Source: JANXMY01 sp965246745
Lineage (GTDB): Bacteria; Armatimonadota; Armatimonadia; Armatimonadales; Capsulimonadaceae
Length of the DNA: 64,000 bases
Assembly (NCBI GenBank): GCA_965246745.1
Contig: OZ251980.1
Span: forward strand, 2,170,001-2,234,000
Reading direction: 5' to 3'
This document shows positions 1 to 8,938 of this stretch, in pieces. The translations under genes were made by a program, and so were the position numbers. The notes below the pieces were generated by a model. That model saw only the letters and a program-made list of their open reading frames with translations. It was not told the origin of the DNA and searched no databases. Each line of letters begins with the position of its first letter. The stretch's first letter is position 1.

Positions 1-402
1 ACGCGCTGTTTGTTTCCGGTGGCACCGAATGCAAAGCACTTGGCAGACGGCAATCTCTTCGAGAATTGTCTCCCATTTGTAGCCGTTGACGATCATTTCT
101 GAAACATTTTGACGCTTCACCCCTTGATTATGGTCATATTGCAGCAAGTATAAATCGGTTTCGCCGCAGACTATACAAGGGTGTTCTTTCAAGTAACGAT
201 AAGAATTTCGGTAGTTTTCCAGAATGACTTCACGGCGTCGGACCGCCGTGTTCGCAATATGCCTTTTCTTGTTTTTAGTGTACCATTTGTCCTGGTAAAC
301 TTTTTTGCAGCGCCGACAATGGATTTGCAGCCCATCCGGCTTCGCCTTGTTCGAACCAAACTGATTTAAATCCGTTTCGGAACAAGTAGGACACGTTTTC
401 AT
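1..402 (-). CDS. HNH-like zinc-finger protein, 3' end outside window
   Basis: The gene runs leftward off the window, so only the first 134 codons are visible. The N-terminus has a zinc-ribbon pair CPTC (residues 4-7) and a later CRRC. It is followed by a basic stretch, then CIVC, YDHN and CIRCHRK. The order Cys-x2-Cys, Asp-His, Cys-x2-Cys-His is that of HNH-type endonuclease folds with a structural zinc. On the minus strand a TATAAT lies at 440-435 and an AAGG box sits 5 bases before the ATG. Base composition is less GC-rich than the neighbours, which fits a mobile or phage-type gene. Nuclease activity is inferred from the motif only. Confidence 0.6.
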   Translation of the reverse strand, partial: MKTCPTCSETDLNQFGSNKAKPDGLQIHCRRCKKVYQDKWYTKNKKRHIANTAVRRREVILENYRNSYRYLKEHPCIVCGETDLYLLQYDHNQGVKRQNVSEMIVNGYKWETILEEIAVCQVLCIRCHRKQTAR

Positions 403-434
403 GATACCTTGCCTGGAACCTCCCTGTAGCGCCT

Positions 435-440
435 ATTATA
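435..440 (-). promoter_or_regulatory. -10 box of the HNH-like gene
   Basis: TATAAT reads on the minus strand about 33 bases before the start codon at 402. No convincing -35 was found, so the call rests on the perfect -10 and its position. Confidence 0.4.
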
Positions 441-550
441 CCCGTGCCGACAGCAGAATGCAAGTTGGTATTGGATAATTTCGCGCATCTCGCTCTCTCA
501 CCAGGTACAATAATCGCAATGCCACTGCTTCCAGCCAAAGGAAACATCCC

Positions 551-2080
551 ATGCGCTCCTCTCTGCTTTTCTCTGCCGCCGCTTTTCTGGCGTCCCCGCT
601 GCTCGCCCAAACCGCCCCCGCGCAGTCCCCGCCGGACCGGGCGCTGACCATCTACAACCAAAACTTTGCCGTGGTCCGCCAGACCGTGCCGCTGAATTTG
701 TCGGCGGGCCTGAACCATGTCACAGTCAACGACATCACCTACCATCTGGAACCCGACTCAGTAGTGCTGCGCGATCCCGCCGAAAAGCGCATCCTGAAGA
801 TACGCGAGCAGAACTACCGGGCCGATCCCGTCTCCCAGGACCTGCTCTTGTCGCTGAACGAAGGCAAAACGATTGACTTTCAAGTGCAGCACGGCGACCA
901 AGTCTCGGTTGTCTCGGGCAAAATTATCCGCAGCGGCTACGTGCCGCACACCGACGCGTACAGCACGTTCGGCTCGCAGTATCAATACCAGCAGCAGTCT
1001 TATGGCAGCGGCGCAAGCGGTCAGCCGATTATCGAAGTCGGCGGGAAATTGCAGTTTGCCCTGCCGGGCCTGCCGCTGTTCCCCAACCTGCCCGACGACA
1101 GCATTCTGAAGCCGACATTGGACTGGCAGGTCGTGACCGACAAGAGCGGCCCGGTGAACGCCGAGCTGGCGTATGTCACCGGCGGCATGACGTGGAAAGC
1201 CGCGTACAACCTCGTGTTTCCCGAAACCGGCGATTTAGTTGATCTCACCGCGTGGGTGACGATGGACAACGAAAGCGGCAAGACATTTGAAAATGCCCGC
1301 ATCAAGCTGATGGCCGGCGACGTGAGCAAGCTTCAGCAAAACAACTCTCTGAGGGCCGTTTTTGCATCGAGGGCTGACTCTTCCCTAGACGCCGCATCCC
1401 CGTCCGTCACCGAAAAGTCGTTTGACGAGTACCATTTGTACACGCTGGCGAACCCGGCGACGCTGCGGGACCGGGAAATCAAGCAAGTGGAGTTTGCCCG
1501 CGCCGCCCGTGTCCCGTCCTCCGTCATCTATGTCTACGACGGCCTTCAGCTTGACCCGAACCAATACAACGGCTGGGGATACGACAACATCCGAAACTCC
1601 CCCGAATACGGCACACAGTCCAACCGCAAAGTCTTCGCCATGCGCGAGTTCGTCAACTCCAAACAAAATGGTCTCGGCATCCCGCTCCCCAAAGGCCGCA
1701 TGCGCTTTTACCGCCGCGACAGCGACGGCCAATTGGAGTTTGTCGGCGAAAACAACATTGACCATACCCCGAAAGACGAAACCATCCGCGTCTACACCGG
1801 CAATGCGTTTGACCTGACCGGCGACCGCAAGCAGACCAAGTTCACAATAGACACCAGCGCCCGCACGGTGGACGAGAGCTTTACGATCACCGTCCATAAC
1901 CACAAAGCCGTGCCCGCCGTGATCCGCGTCGCCGAGCACCTGTACCGGGGCGCGACCTGGACAATCTCGGCCAAAACCGACACGTTCCTGAAGACCGACG
2001 CCCACACGATTGAGTTCCGGCCCACGCTGCCGCCGGACACCGACAAAACCATCAGCTACACGGCGCATTACACCTGGTAG
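551..2080 (+). CDS. DUF4139 domain-containing secreted protein
   Basis: The 509-residue protein starts with a signal peptide ending near LLAQTAPAQ. The start has an AAAGGAAA ribosome site at 538-545. The remainder reads as a DUF4139-type protein: an N-terminal beta region with VTVNDITYHLEPDSV, a central region with WQVVTDKSGPVNAELAY and WKAAYNLVF, and C-terminal beta strands rich in TFTI and RVAEHLYRG-type segments. Such proteins are exported and of unknown biochemical role. The gene stands alone, followed by a palindromic element. A TACAAT at 506-511 could be its -10 box. Family assignment is by recognition of the motifs; function is unknown. Confidence 0.75.
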   Translation: MRSSLLFSAAAFLASPLLAQTAPAQSPPDRALTIYNQNFAVVRQTVPLNLSAGLNHVTVNDITYHLEPDSVVLRDPAEKRILKIREQNYRADPVSQDLLLSLNEGKTIDFQVQHGDQVSVVSGKIIRSGYVPHTDAYSTFGSQYQYQQQSYGSGASGQPIIEVGGKLQFALPGLPLFPNLPDDSILKPTLDWQVVTDKSGPVNAELAYVTGGMTWKAAYNLVFPETGDLVDLTAWVTMDNESGKTFENARIKLMAGDVSKLQQNNSLRAVFASRADSSLDAASPSVTEKSFDEYHLYTLANPATLRDREIKQVEFARAARVPSSVIYVYDGLQLDPNQYNGWGYDNIRNSPEYGTQSNRKVFAMREFVNSKQNGLGIPLPKGRMRFYRRDSDGQLEFVGENNIDHTPKDETIRVYTGNAFDLTGDRKQTKFTIDTSARTVDESFTITVHNHKAVPAVIRVAEHLYRGATWTISAKTDTFLKTDAHTIEFRPTLPPDTDKTISYTAHYTW

Positions 2081-2098
2081 CAATCAGCGAGGGCGCAT

Positions 2099-2286
2099 AT
2101 GGTGACGAAGGCGTAAACGCCCTCGCTGGGGTTTTATTGGGGTAAGGCTTTATTGGGGTGGGGAGCGCGGACGCTAAGGTCCCGAGGGTAAGGGACAGGA
2201 AGCAAATGGAGATACACTCTTCTGCCGCGCAGGCGGCAGCTTGGCGCTTCGCCCCCCAGCGAGGGCGTTTACGCCCTCGTCACCAT
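2099..2286. repeat. palindromic intergenic element, family 1 copy A
   Basis: The element of 188 bases is bounded by 33-base inverted arms at 2099-2131 and 2254-2286 that begin ATGGTGACGA and end CGCTGGGG, with one clear mismatch. Inside are a CCGAGGGTAAGGGAC block and GGGG-TTTTATT tracts. Related copies lie at about 12714-12890 and 56711-56853. It has no coding capacity and sits directly 3' of the DUF4139 gene. It looks like a MITE-type or structured-RNA repeat. Confidence 0.75.
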
Positions 2287-2316
2287 CAACACTCCCTCAC
2301 AAAGAGGCTTTCCGCC

Positions 2317-5013
2317 ATGCTGAAAACACTGCTTGCCCTGACACGGCTTGCCCTTCTCGCTGCGCTGCTGTGCTTCGCCTGCCCCGCGCCCGCCGCGCCG
2401 CTGTATGACAGCGGCGGCAGCGCCCGCACCGCCGCGCAGGACGGCGGCGGAACTGTCTGGGCCGTGCCGCCCGGCAATGGCAGCGGGCAGGACGGCGACG
2501 GCAAAATCAGCCGCCGGCAGGCCGGAAAGTGGATCACCGTCGCGGTGCCGGAAGCCGCCGGTCTGCGGCTGCTGGCCTTGACGCGCGGCCCGGACGGCTT
2601 TGTGTACGCCCTTTGGCAGACCCCGCCGACCTGGCCCGGCGGGCCGCCTCCGTCCGGCTCGTTCTGCCTGGTCACGATGCAGCGCGGCATCGGCGCACGG
2701 GTGCTGGCACGGTTCCCCGTCTCCGTTCCGGCGCAGGACGGCTTTCCCGCGCTGCCGTCCCTGTTTGCCGGAGCCGGCGGCGAAGTCTGGATTTCCGGGC
2801 CGGAGCCGGTTCTGCGCCGCATCACGGCCGGCGGCGCGGTGCAGACGTTTCCGCTTCGCGCGGAATGGTTTTTTGCCAAAAAGGTTCCGACGCCGTTTCC
2901 CGGCGAGGCGCTGATGTCCTGCGCCGACAACGACGGGCACCGCTGGTTCTGGGGGCTGTCCGGGCTGCGCGGGGCGCTGCGCTGGGACGGCAAAGCGCTC
3001 GCTTCGCTGCCGGCGCTGACCGGACCGAACGAGCAGGTGTCTCTGCTGGCTCCGCGCGATGCCGGGCATCTGTGGCTCGTGCGAAGCGAAAATTACTCGT
3101 CCTGGCCCCGAATTCAGCCGGCGGAGTGGTACACGCTGGACAGCCGCACACTGGCCGCCGTGCCGGAACACCCCCCGCTGCCGCTGCCGTCTCTGCCGTT
3201 TGGAGCTGTGACGCAGGTGTTCTCGCAGGCGTCCCCGTCCGGCGGCGACTGGTATGCCGTGACACGCGAACAATCCTCCACCACGTCGCTTTGGCGTCGC
3301 CGCGCCGGCCGCTGGCGGAAAATCATCCCGGAGCTGAGAGCATCCGGCGGGTACTCCGCGCAAAGTGCCCGCGTTCCCTGGCTTGCCGCCCCGTCGGGCT
3401 TGTGGATCGGCGGCGGGGGCGGGGCGTGGTGGCTGCCGCGCGGCGATGCGCCCCCGCTGTGGGTGGACTGGCGGCGCGGATTGCCGCCCTCAAACATCTC
3501 CGGCCTGTTTCCGCTGCCGTCCGGCAAAATCCTGGCCTTCGGCGACACCGACGCAGATGCCGAATTTTCGGCGACGCCCCCGCCGGTTCGTCCGCTGCCG
3601 CCCGGCGTCTCGGTCGGCGGCCTCGGCGCACCCCCGTTCAGCGAGCCGCCGGCCGCCGACCTTCGCCGTCACCTATGGCTTCTGGCCTACAGCAGCCCGA
3701 TGCCCGCCCTCGCCGAATGGGACGGGCGGGGCTGGAAAACGCACGCGCCGCCGAAAGCCGTCACCGACATCCGCAGCCTGTATGCCTGCGATACGCTCGG
3801 GCGGCTCTGGCTCACGACTTCCCATTGGAACCCGCCCGCGCAGACGCAGCCGGTCGAAGGCCGCGCGGTGTATGACCCGGCCCGCGACGCGTGGACAGAC
3901 TACAAAACCGTGCCGGACGCCCTGGCGGCCGCAGCCTCACTGCCGGGAATGCGCTTTCTGCCCCGCCGCGACCTGCGGGATGCGCCGGATTTCAGCGGCG
4001 ATGGCCGCGTGACCTATGCCGATCAAACAAGCGGCACGCCGATCATTGCGCTGGGTGACGGCAAAGCGTGGCGGCGCTGGGAAGCCCGCGACATCCTGCC
4101 GAGCTACCCTTACAGCAATTTGCCTTATCCGCCGCACTTCAACGCCGCCGGGCATCTGGAGGTCAGCCTGAGCGATGCTTACTGGGAATGGGCAGCGGGC
4201 GGCTGGCAGCCGACAGGAGAGCATCGGGACACGCGGCCCCGCGACTCCGTTCCGCCGGGCGGTCCGGCCGGCTTGTGGGGCGACCCGGCTGCGGACCCCC
4301 TCGGCGTCAAGTGGTTTGTCCGGCGGGGCGCAGTCTACGCGGCGGGCTACGGCCTTTGGGCCAGGCAGGCCGCGCTGTCTGCGCCCGGATCGCCGTTTGC
4401 GCTCGGCTATTCTCTTGAAGACGTGTTTCGTGACCCCGCCGGCCGTTTTTTCTTTGTGTCCCGCCCTGCCGGGCGTTACGATCTGGTGGTCTGGTCCCCG
4501 CCGCCGGTGCCGAAGCCGGGCGTCGCCGTCGCCCCGCGCGGCGGCGACGGCGTGCAGGTGCGGTTTTCGTCGGCGCTGCCGGGTCCGCACTGGATTCGGT
4601 GGCGATTAAACGGCGGCGCGTGGAGTGCGCCGACTACGGCGAAAACGCAGAGTTTTACGGGTCTGCCGCGCGGCGATTACGCGCTGCAAGTGCAGGCGCT
4701 CGACAGCCGCTTGCAGCTTTCGCCGTCGGCGTCTGTCGCCTGGAAAGTGACGGTCGCGCCGGAAGCGCAGATCGCTCATTGGGTCGCCGCGCTGTCCGCC
4801 GGCCCGGACCCGGCCCGCGAAGCCGCCGTCGCGGGTCTTGTGCAGCAGCCGGGCGCGGCTCTGCCTGCCTTGAAGGCCGCCCGCCCCGGCGCGTCGGACC
4901 TCGGCAAGTGGTGGATAGACGCCGCCGTCCAGCAAATCGAGCAGCGGGCCGAGCAAAGCGAGCAGCGGGCCGAGCAAAGCGCGGCAGGAGTTTCCGGCCT
5001 GTCTCGCGAATAA
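2317..5013 (+). CDS. secreted beta-propeller protein with C-terminal Y_Y_Y-like domain
   Basis: I start the gene at 2317, where a signal peptide follows (leucine-rich core, then CPAPAAP). Upstream in-frame sequence belongs to the repeat element. The 898-residue product has many spaced W/G/D strands such as VWAVPPG, EVWISGPEP, HLWLVRSE and RLWLTTSHW. These are typical of the two-component-regulator propeller repeat. Near residues 770-860 an Ig-like domain (WIRWRLNGGAWSAP, LPRGDYALQVQALDS) matches the Y_Y_Y domain that normally closes such sensors. No transmembrane, kinase or DNA-binding part follows, so this is a free-standing extracellular sensor or binding protein. The tail holds a tandem EQRAEQS duplication. 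Ligand unknown. Confidence 0.6.
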   Translation: MLKTLLALTRLALLAALLCFACPAPAAPLYDSGGSARTAAQDGGGTVWAVPPGNGSGQDGDGKISRRQAGKWITVAVPEAAGLRLLALTRGPDGFVYALWQTPPTWPGGPPPSGSFCLVTMQRGIGARVLARFPVSVPAQDGFPALPSLFAGAGGEVWISGPEPVLRRITAGGAVQTFPLRAEWFFAKKVPTPFPGEALMSCADNDGHRWFWGLSGLRGALRWDGKALASLPALTGPNEQVSLLAPRDAGHLWLVRSENYSSWPRIQPAEWYTLDSRTLAAVPEHPPLPLPSLPFGAVTQVFSQASPSGGDWYAVTREQSSTTSLWRRRAGRWRKIIPELRASGGYSAQSARVPWLAAPSGLWIGGGGGAWWLPRGDAPPLWVDWRRGLPPSNISGLFPLPSGKILAFGDTDADAEFSATPPPVRPLPPGVSVGGLGAPPFSEPPAADLRRHLWLLAYSSPMPALAEWDGRGWKTHAPPKAVTDIRSLYACDTLGRLWLTTSHWNPPAQTQPVEGRAVYDPARDAWTDYKTVPDALAAAASLPGMRFLPRRDLRDAPDFSGDGRVTYADQTSGTPIIALGDGKAWRRWEARDILPSYPYSNLPYPPHFNAAGHLEVSLSDAYWEWAAGGWQPTGEHRDTRPRDSVPPGGPAGLWGDPAADPLGVKWFVRRGAVYAAGYGLWARQAALSAPGSPFALGYSLEDVFRDPAGRFFFVSRPAGRYDLVVWSPPPVPKPGVAVAPRGGDGVQVRFSSALPGPHWIRWRLNGGAWSAPTTAKTQSFTGLPRGDYALQVQALDSRLQLSPSASVAWKVTVAPEAQIAHWVAALSAGPDPAREAAVAGLVQQPGAALPALKAARPGASDLGKWWIDAAVQQIEQRAEQSEQRAEQSAAGVSGLSRE
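4939..4980 (+). repeat. 21-base tandem duplication in the propeller gene tail
   Basis: Two exact 21-base units, 4939-4959 and 4960-4980, encode the repeated EQRAEQS of the C-terminus. The copy number is in frame, so it lengthens the tail by seven residues. Confidence 0.85.
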
Positions 5014-5048
5014 GCGCTTAAGCCCGGCCGGGCGCTGAGGAGAAACCG

Positions 5049-5546
5049 ATGAGCGATTACGAAGGCATGGGAGCGCGGGAGCTGTCCGACGCGGAGCACG
5101 CGCTGGACGGCGAGTTTGATGTGGACGCCGCTTTGCGGAAGCAGGACGACGCCCTCGCCCTGCTGGAGCGGCTGCGGCTCGCGGAGCCGTCGCGCCCCAA
5201 AGCCGCCGACGCGCCCGGCGGCGGACGGCGCGACTTCCGCCGCTGGCCTGCGCCGGAAGGGGTCACGGTGGAGCTGCACGACGGCAGCGGGTGGCAGGCG
5301 GCGGCGGCGAGCGACCTCGGCGTCGGCGGCGTCCGCTTGACCGAAGTGCCCGGCTGGCTCGACGGCCCCGTGCCGGTGCGCCTGCGCGGCAGCGGCCCGG
5401 CGGTGCTTGTGCTCGGCGACTTGATGTGGCGCGACGGCCCCACCGGCGCGGCGGGGCTGCGCTTTGAGTTCGCCGACGCCGAAGACCACGACCTGTGGAC
5501 CGCCCTGCTGATTGACGCCCTGCTGGCCCGCTACGCCCTGGCGTAG
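5049..5546 (+). CDS. PilZ domain protein
   Basis: The 165-residue protein has an acidic, helical N-terminus (to about residue 55) and then a PilZ-like barrel. RRDFRR near residue 60 and SDLGVGGVRL near residue 95 correspond to the arginine motif and the D/N-x-S-x-x-G motif that bind cyclic-di-GMP. The serine is replaced by glycine in this copy (DLGVGG). GLRFEFAD is the usual closing strand. The gene follows the propeller gene by 35 bases with a gaggaga-type ribosome site, so the two are probably cotranscribed. Binding of cyclic-di-GMP is inferred from the family and is weakened by the altered motif. Confidence 0.6.
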   Translation: MSDYEGMGARELSDAEHALDGEFDVDAALRKQDDALALLERLRLAEPSRPKAADAPGGGRRDFRRWPAPEGVTVELHDGSGWQAAAASDLGVGGVRLTEVPGWLDGPVPVRLRGSGPAVLVLGDLMWRDGPTGAAGLRFEFADAEDHDLWTALLIDALLARYALA

Positions 5547-5581
5547 CGCCGATTTTTACCTAAGACGAAAGAAGAATTTTT

Positions 5582-6583
5582 ATGCCCACCCTTGCCGTTG
5601 CCGGCTGCGCCCATATCCATATCCCGGACTTCATTCAAACCATTCTGGGCCGCTCCGAATTCCGCTGCAAAGCCGTTTGGGACCATGACCAGGCCCGCGC
5701 CGCCCGGCGGGCCGGCGAGCTGAGCGCCGCCGTCGCCGGCAGTGTGGACTCCCTGTGCGCCGACCCGGAGATTGACGCCGTGCTGGTCTGCACCGAGACC
5801 AATCTTCACGCCCAAGTCGTCCTGCCGCTGGCCGCCGCCCGCAAGCACTTATTTGTGGAAAAGCCGCTCGGGTTTGCGTCCGCCGATGCGTTTGAAATGG
5901 CCGCCGCGATTGAAGCCGCCGGGGTCATCTTCGGCACCGGGTTCTTCATGCGCGGCGACCCGCAGCTTTTGTTTCTGAAGCAGCAGGTTGAAAACGGCGC
6001 ATTCGGCAAAATCACGCGGGTGCGCGGCTCCAACTGCCATTCAGGAGCGCTGGGGCGCTGGTTCGACGACGAGTGGCGCTGGATGGCCGACCCGAAAATC
6101 GCGGGGGTTGGGGCCTTTGGCGACCTCGGGGCGCATGCGCTGGATATTCTGCTGTGGCTGATGGGGGATGTCGCCGAAGCAACGGCGCAGCTTGACCCCG
6201 GCACCGGGGCCTATGAAGGCTGCGACGAGACCGGCGAAGGGCTGCTGCGCTTCACAAGCGGCGCAATCGGCACGCTGGCCGCCGCGTGGGACGATGTCGC
6301 CGACCCGGTGTCGTTTTTGATTTCCGGCACCGAAGGCCATGCGGTGATCATCAATCACCAGTTGTTCTTCCAAAGCGCCCATGTCGCCGGCGCGGACGGC
6401 CGCGCCCCGTGGACCGCGCTGCCGCCGGAGCAGCCTGCCAGCCTGGGGGCATTTCTGGACGCCGTGGCCGGCAAAAATGCCGCGCTGGTTTCGGTCCGCG
6501 AGGCGGCCGCCCGCAGCGCGGCGATGGAAGCGCTGTACGTCGGCGCGAAAACGTCCGCCTGGGTCAAGCCGAAAACCGCCTGA
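5582..6583 (+). CDS. Gfo/Idh/MocA family oxidoreductase
   Basis: The 333-residue protein has an N-terminal Rossmann fold (LAVAGCAHIHIPDF), the EKP signature (VEKPLG, about residue 98) and the C-terminal GAFGDLGAHALD motif. These define NAD(P)-dependent sugar or polyol dehydrogenases of the Gfo/Idh/MocA family. The glycine motif is unusual: GCAHIHIPDF replaces GxGxxG. The gene stands 35 bases after the PilZ gene. The sugar substrate cannot be predicted. A second member of the family is at 53038-54099. Confidence 0.85.
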   Translation: MPTLAVAGCAHIHIPDFIQTILGRSEFRCKAVWDHDQARAARRAGELSAAVAGSVDSLCADPEIDAVLVCTETNLHAQVVLPLAAARKHLFVEKPLGFASADAFEMAAAIEAAGVIFGTGFFMRGDPQLLFLKQQVENGAFGKITRVRGSNCHSGALGRWFDDEWRWMADPKIAGVGAFGDLGAHALDILLWLMGDVAEATAQLDPGTGAYEGCDETGEGLLRFTSGAIGTLAAAWDDVADPVSFLISGTEGHAVIINHQLFFQSAHVAGADGRAPWTALPPEQPASLGAFLDAVAGKNAALVSVREAAARSAAMEALYVGAKTSAWVKPKTA

Positions 6584-6603
6584 AACGTGTGTGAAAATCG
6601 AAC

Positions 6604-6680
6604 TTCATGCCCGGTACTTCTACTTGGCATGAATTGTGCATGGCAGACAGTGCGCTTTGTCCCTGCGGCAAGGCGCACTG
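6604..6680 (+). promoter_or_regulatory. two hairpins in the leader of the CsrA-like gene
   Basis: TTCATGCC (6604-6611) pairs with GGCATGAA (6626-6633). CAGTGCGC (6648-6655) pairs with GCGCACTG (6673-6680). They lie between the oxidoreductase and the CsrA-like gene. They may end the upstream transcript or form the leader of the downstream one; neither has a strong U-tract. Confidence 0.45.
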
Positions 6681-6726
6681 ATTCAGTCTTGAGAATTTTC
6701 AATCTTTAGAATTGCAAAGGATTGTC

Positions 6727-6942
6727 ATGCACCTCTTCAACCGCCGCCCGCACGACGGCAGCAGCTCGGTGATCCAAATCGGGGAAGGCTTGGACGTGAT
6801 CGAAGTGGAAATCTTGGAAGTGATCGGCGACCAGGTCATTGTCGGCGTTTTCGCCCCGAATGAAGTGCCGGTGCAGCGCAAAGAAGTGGTGCTGGAGCGC
6901 GGACAGGCCCAAGCGGAAGCCTCGTCGCCGAGCGTGCCGTAG
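6727..6942 (+). CDS. CsrA-like RNA-binding regulator (divergent)
   Basis: The 71-residue protein aligns with carbon storage regulator CsrA over IGEGLDVIEVEILEV, GDQVIVGVFAPNEVPVQR and KEVVLE. CsrA is a dimeric beta protein that binds GGA motifs in mRNA leaders. The key arginine of the VPVHRxE segment is kept (VPVQRKE). The normal N-terminus MLVLTRK, which forms the first strand and part of the RNA surface, is absent and replaced by MHLFNRRPHDGSSS. I chose the ATG at 6727, with AAAGG at 6716-6720, over a TTG at 6712. RNA binding is plausible but altered. Confidence 0.6.
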   Translation: MHLFNRRPHDGSSSVIQIGEGLDVIEVEILEVIGDQVIVGVFAPNEVPVQRKEVVLERGQAQAEASSPSVP

Positions 6943-6949
6943 GAGACGC

Positions 6950-8911
6950 TTATTTTTCGCCGGTGCGGAATGGAAACGCCGGCAGGCCCGCGCCGTTGTA
7001 CAAGCTGCACGACGGATACCCGGCCCACGCATAGCGAACCGACTGCGGGGCGGGGACGCTCGGAGCGGACACAACCACGGCCTCGCCGGACAAATGCGCT
7101 TCGGCAGGGACAAACGCGCCGTCCGGCCCGGCAATCTCAAAGCCCGTCAGCGCCGGGCCGCTGCGGGACACCAAGCCGCCTTCCGTGTGCGTGAACCGCA
7201 GCACGACGCTTGCTCCCGACACCGACAGCGCCCGAAACACCGGGCCGGCATACACCACCGCGAGACCGTAGGCTTTGGCTTCGGCAGTCAGCGCCAGCCG
7301 CCGCCCGACTTCCGCTTTGTTTTTCGGATGGATGTCTTCGGGTTCGCCGAGGTCTACCGCTGTGGCAATCCCCGTATGCGGCACCCGCAGCGCCGTCCGC
7401 CACTGCGCGTCGCGCAGCTTGGCAAACCCTTCGCCGCCGGGGCCGTAGCCCGCAAGCTGCACCAGCAGAAACGGGAAATTCCCCTCGCCCCACCGCGCCC
7501 GCCAGTCCCCAATCAGCGCCGGCAGCAGCCGCCGGTACTGCCGGTCCCGCCCGTTGTTGCTTTCTCCCTGATACCAAAGCACGCCTTTGAGGCCGAACGG
7601 CACCAGCGGATTGACCCGGACATTGAACAGCGCCGCCGGCAGGGTCGGGCCGCTGCCCGCCGGAACCGGCAGCGGCGGGGCGTCCGCCAGCGAAACGCCC
7701 CGCTTGACCCGCCACTCCCCCGCCAGCGGCACCGTTTCGCCGCCGACCGTCAAATTCAACCCCGCCGGCTCCCCCCAAAGGCCGCCTGCGCCGCCGGTGT
7801 CCAGCACCCGCACGGCGACCACATTGCCGGACGGCTTCAGCGCCTCCGCCGGGACCGGATACGCGCGGGGCGCAGTGTAGCCGTCGGTCGCGCCGACCCG
7901 CACCCCGTTTACCCAGGTCGTGTCGCTGTCATCCGCCAGCAGGTGCAGCACGGCGTCTCGCCCGGCGCTCCCCGGCGGCAGGTCGAATGTTTTCCGATAC
8001 CAGACCACGCCGTTGATCCCGCGCAGGTCGGCCAGGCCGCTGTCTTGGAAGCTGCCCGGCGCGTGCAGCGTTTCCCACAGCGAGTCGTCCTGCGCCGGGG
8101 CCTGCCACTGCGCCGGGGTGCCGGGGTCGTTTCGGGCGATCCACGCGGCCGTCTGCCGCGCCAAAGCGCCGGGGTCGTCCCGCGCGGTGTTCAGCGCATC
8201 TAGCTGCGGCGAAAACTCGGGGGCGCTGCTGCGGAGCGCGGCCTCGCTGATCCAGGCTTCGGCGGGGGTTCCGCCCCACGACGATTGGATCAGGCCGAGG
8301 GGGACATGCAGGTCGCGGCGCAGCTTCTGCCCGAAAAAGAAGGCCACGGCGCTGAACCCGCGCGATGTTCCTTCTTTTTGGACCGTTTCCGGCGTGCAGA
8401 CCTGCCACTGCCCCGCCGTCAGCGCCGCCGGCGCGGCCGCCGTTCCCTGCCGCACCGTGAACAAGCGCAAATTGGGGTCATTCGCCGCCGCGATTGTCTG
8501 CGCCGGGTGATCAAGGTCGCTGACCCCGAATTCCATGTTGGACTGCCCTGAGCACAGCCACACATCGCCGACCATGACGTTTTTGATCGTTACGGTCTTA
8601 ACTGCCGCCCCGGCGACCGTCAGCGTGTACGGTCCGCCGGCGGGAAACGGTCCAATCTTTGTTGTCCATTTGCCGTCCGCCCCGGCGACCGCCCCGGCTG
8701 TCCGGCCCTGGAAGTGGACCGCCACGGCGGTTCCCGGCGTGGCCCATCCCCAGACGGCATCGGACATGCCGCGCTGCAAGACCATGTTGTCGGTGAACAG
8801 CGGGCACAAAAACGGCAGCGGCGCGTCGGCGGACGCCCGAACGCCGCTGAAAGCGAGCGACACAAGCAGTCCCGCGCCGGCGGCGCGGCGTAAACACTGG
8901 CGGAGAAGCAT
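6950..8911 (-). CDS. sialate O-acetylesterase family protein
   Basis: The 653-residue secreted enzyme has a signal peptide (LRRAAGAGLLVSLAFSGVRA) and an SGNH-hydrolase fold. The nucleophile is in WLCSGQSNMEF (about residue 123). LWYQGESNNGR and the D-x-x-H element EDIHP (late in the protein) complete the family pattern. A jelly-roll insert around residues 260-400 (VWYRKTFDLPPG, VLHLLADDSDTTWVNG) is the sugar-binding-like domain seen in many members. It removes acetyl groups from sialic or related acetylated sugars in the periplasm or outside. It ends 7 bases from the CsrA-like gene in convergent orientation. It is probably the last gene of the minus-strand run that starts with the S53 protease. 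Confidence 0.85.
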   Translation of the reverse strand: MLLRQCLRRAAGAGLLVSLAFSGVRASADAPLPFLCPLFTDNMVLQRGMSDAVWGWATPGTAVAVHFQGRTAGAVAGADGKWTTKIGPFPAGGPYTLTVAGAAVKTVTIKNVMVGDVWLCSGQSNMEFGVSDLDHPAQTIAAANDPNLRLFTVRQGTAAAPAALTAGQWQVCTPETVQKEGTSRGFSAVAFFFGQKLRRDLHVPLGLIQSSWGGTPAEAWISEAALRSSAPEFSPQLDALNTARDDPGALARQTAAWIARNDPGTPAQWQAPAQDDSLWETLHAPGSFQDSGLADLRGINGVVWYRKTFDLPPGSAGRDAVLHLLADDSDTTWVNGVRVGATDGYTAPRAYPVPAEALKPSGNVVAVRVLDTGGAGGLWGEPAGLNLTVGGETVPLAGEWRVKRGVSLADAPPLPVPAGSGPTLPAALFNVRVNPLVPFGLKGVLWYQGESNNGRDRQYRRLLPALIGDWRARWGEGNFPFLLVQLAGYGPGGEGFAKLRDAQWRTALRVPHTGIATAVDLGEPEDIHPKNKAEVGRRLALTAEAKAYGLAVVYAGPVFRALSVSGASVVLRFTHTEGGLVSRSGPALTGFEIAGPDGAFVPAEAHLSGEAVVVSAPSVPAPQSVRYAWAGYPSCSLYNGAGLPAFPFRTGEK

Positions 8912-8938
8912 ACAAAGCGGCTTTCTTGAGGCGCGGGC

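Noticed and set aside
2269..3363. Minus-strand frame opposite the propeller gene
   Set aside because: Propeller repeats, signal peptide and Y_Y_Y-like domain support the plus strand; the other is a GC-driven antisense frame.
6839..8203. Plus-strand frame of 454 codons across the sialate esterase gene
   Set aside because: The minus-strand protein has complete catalytic motifs; the plus-strand frame is Arg/Gln/Pro-rich and without motifs.
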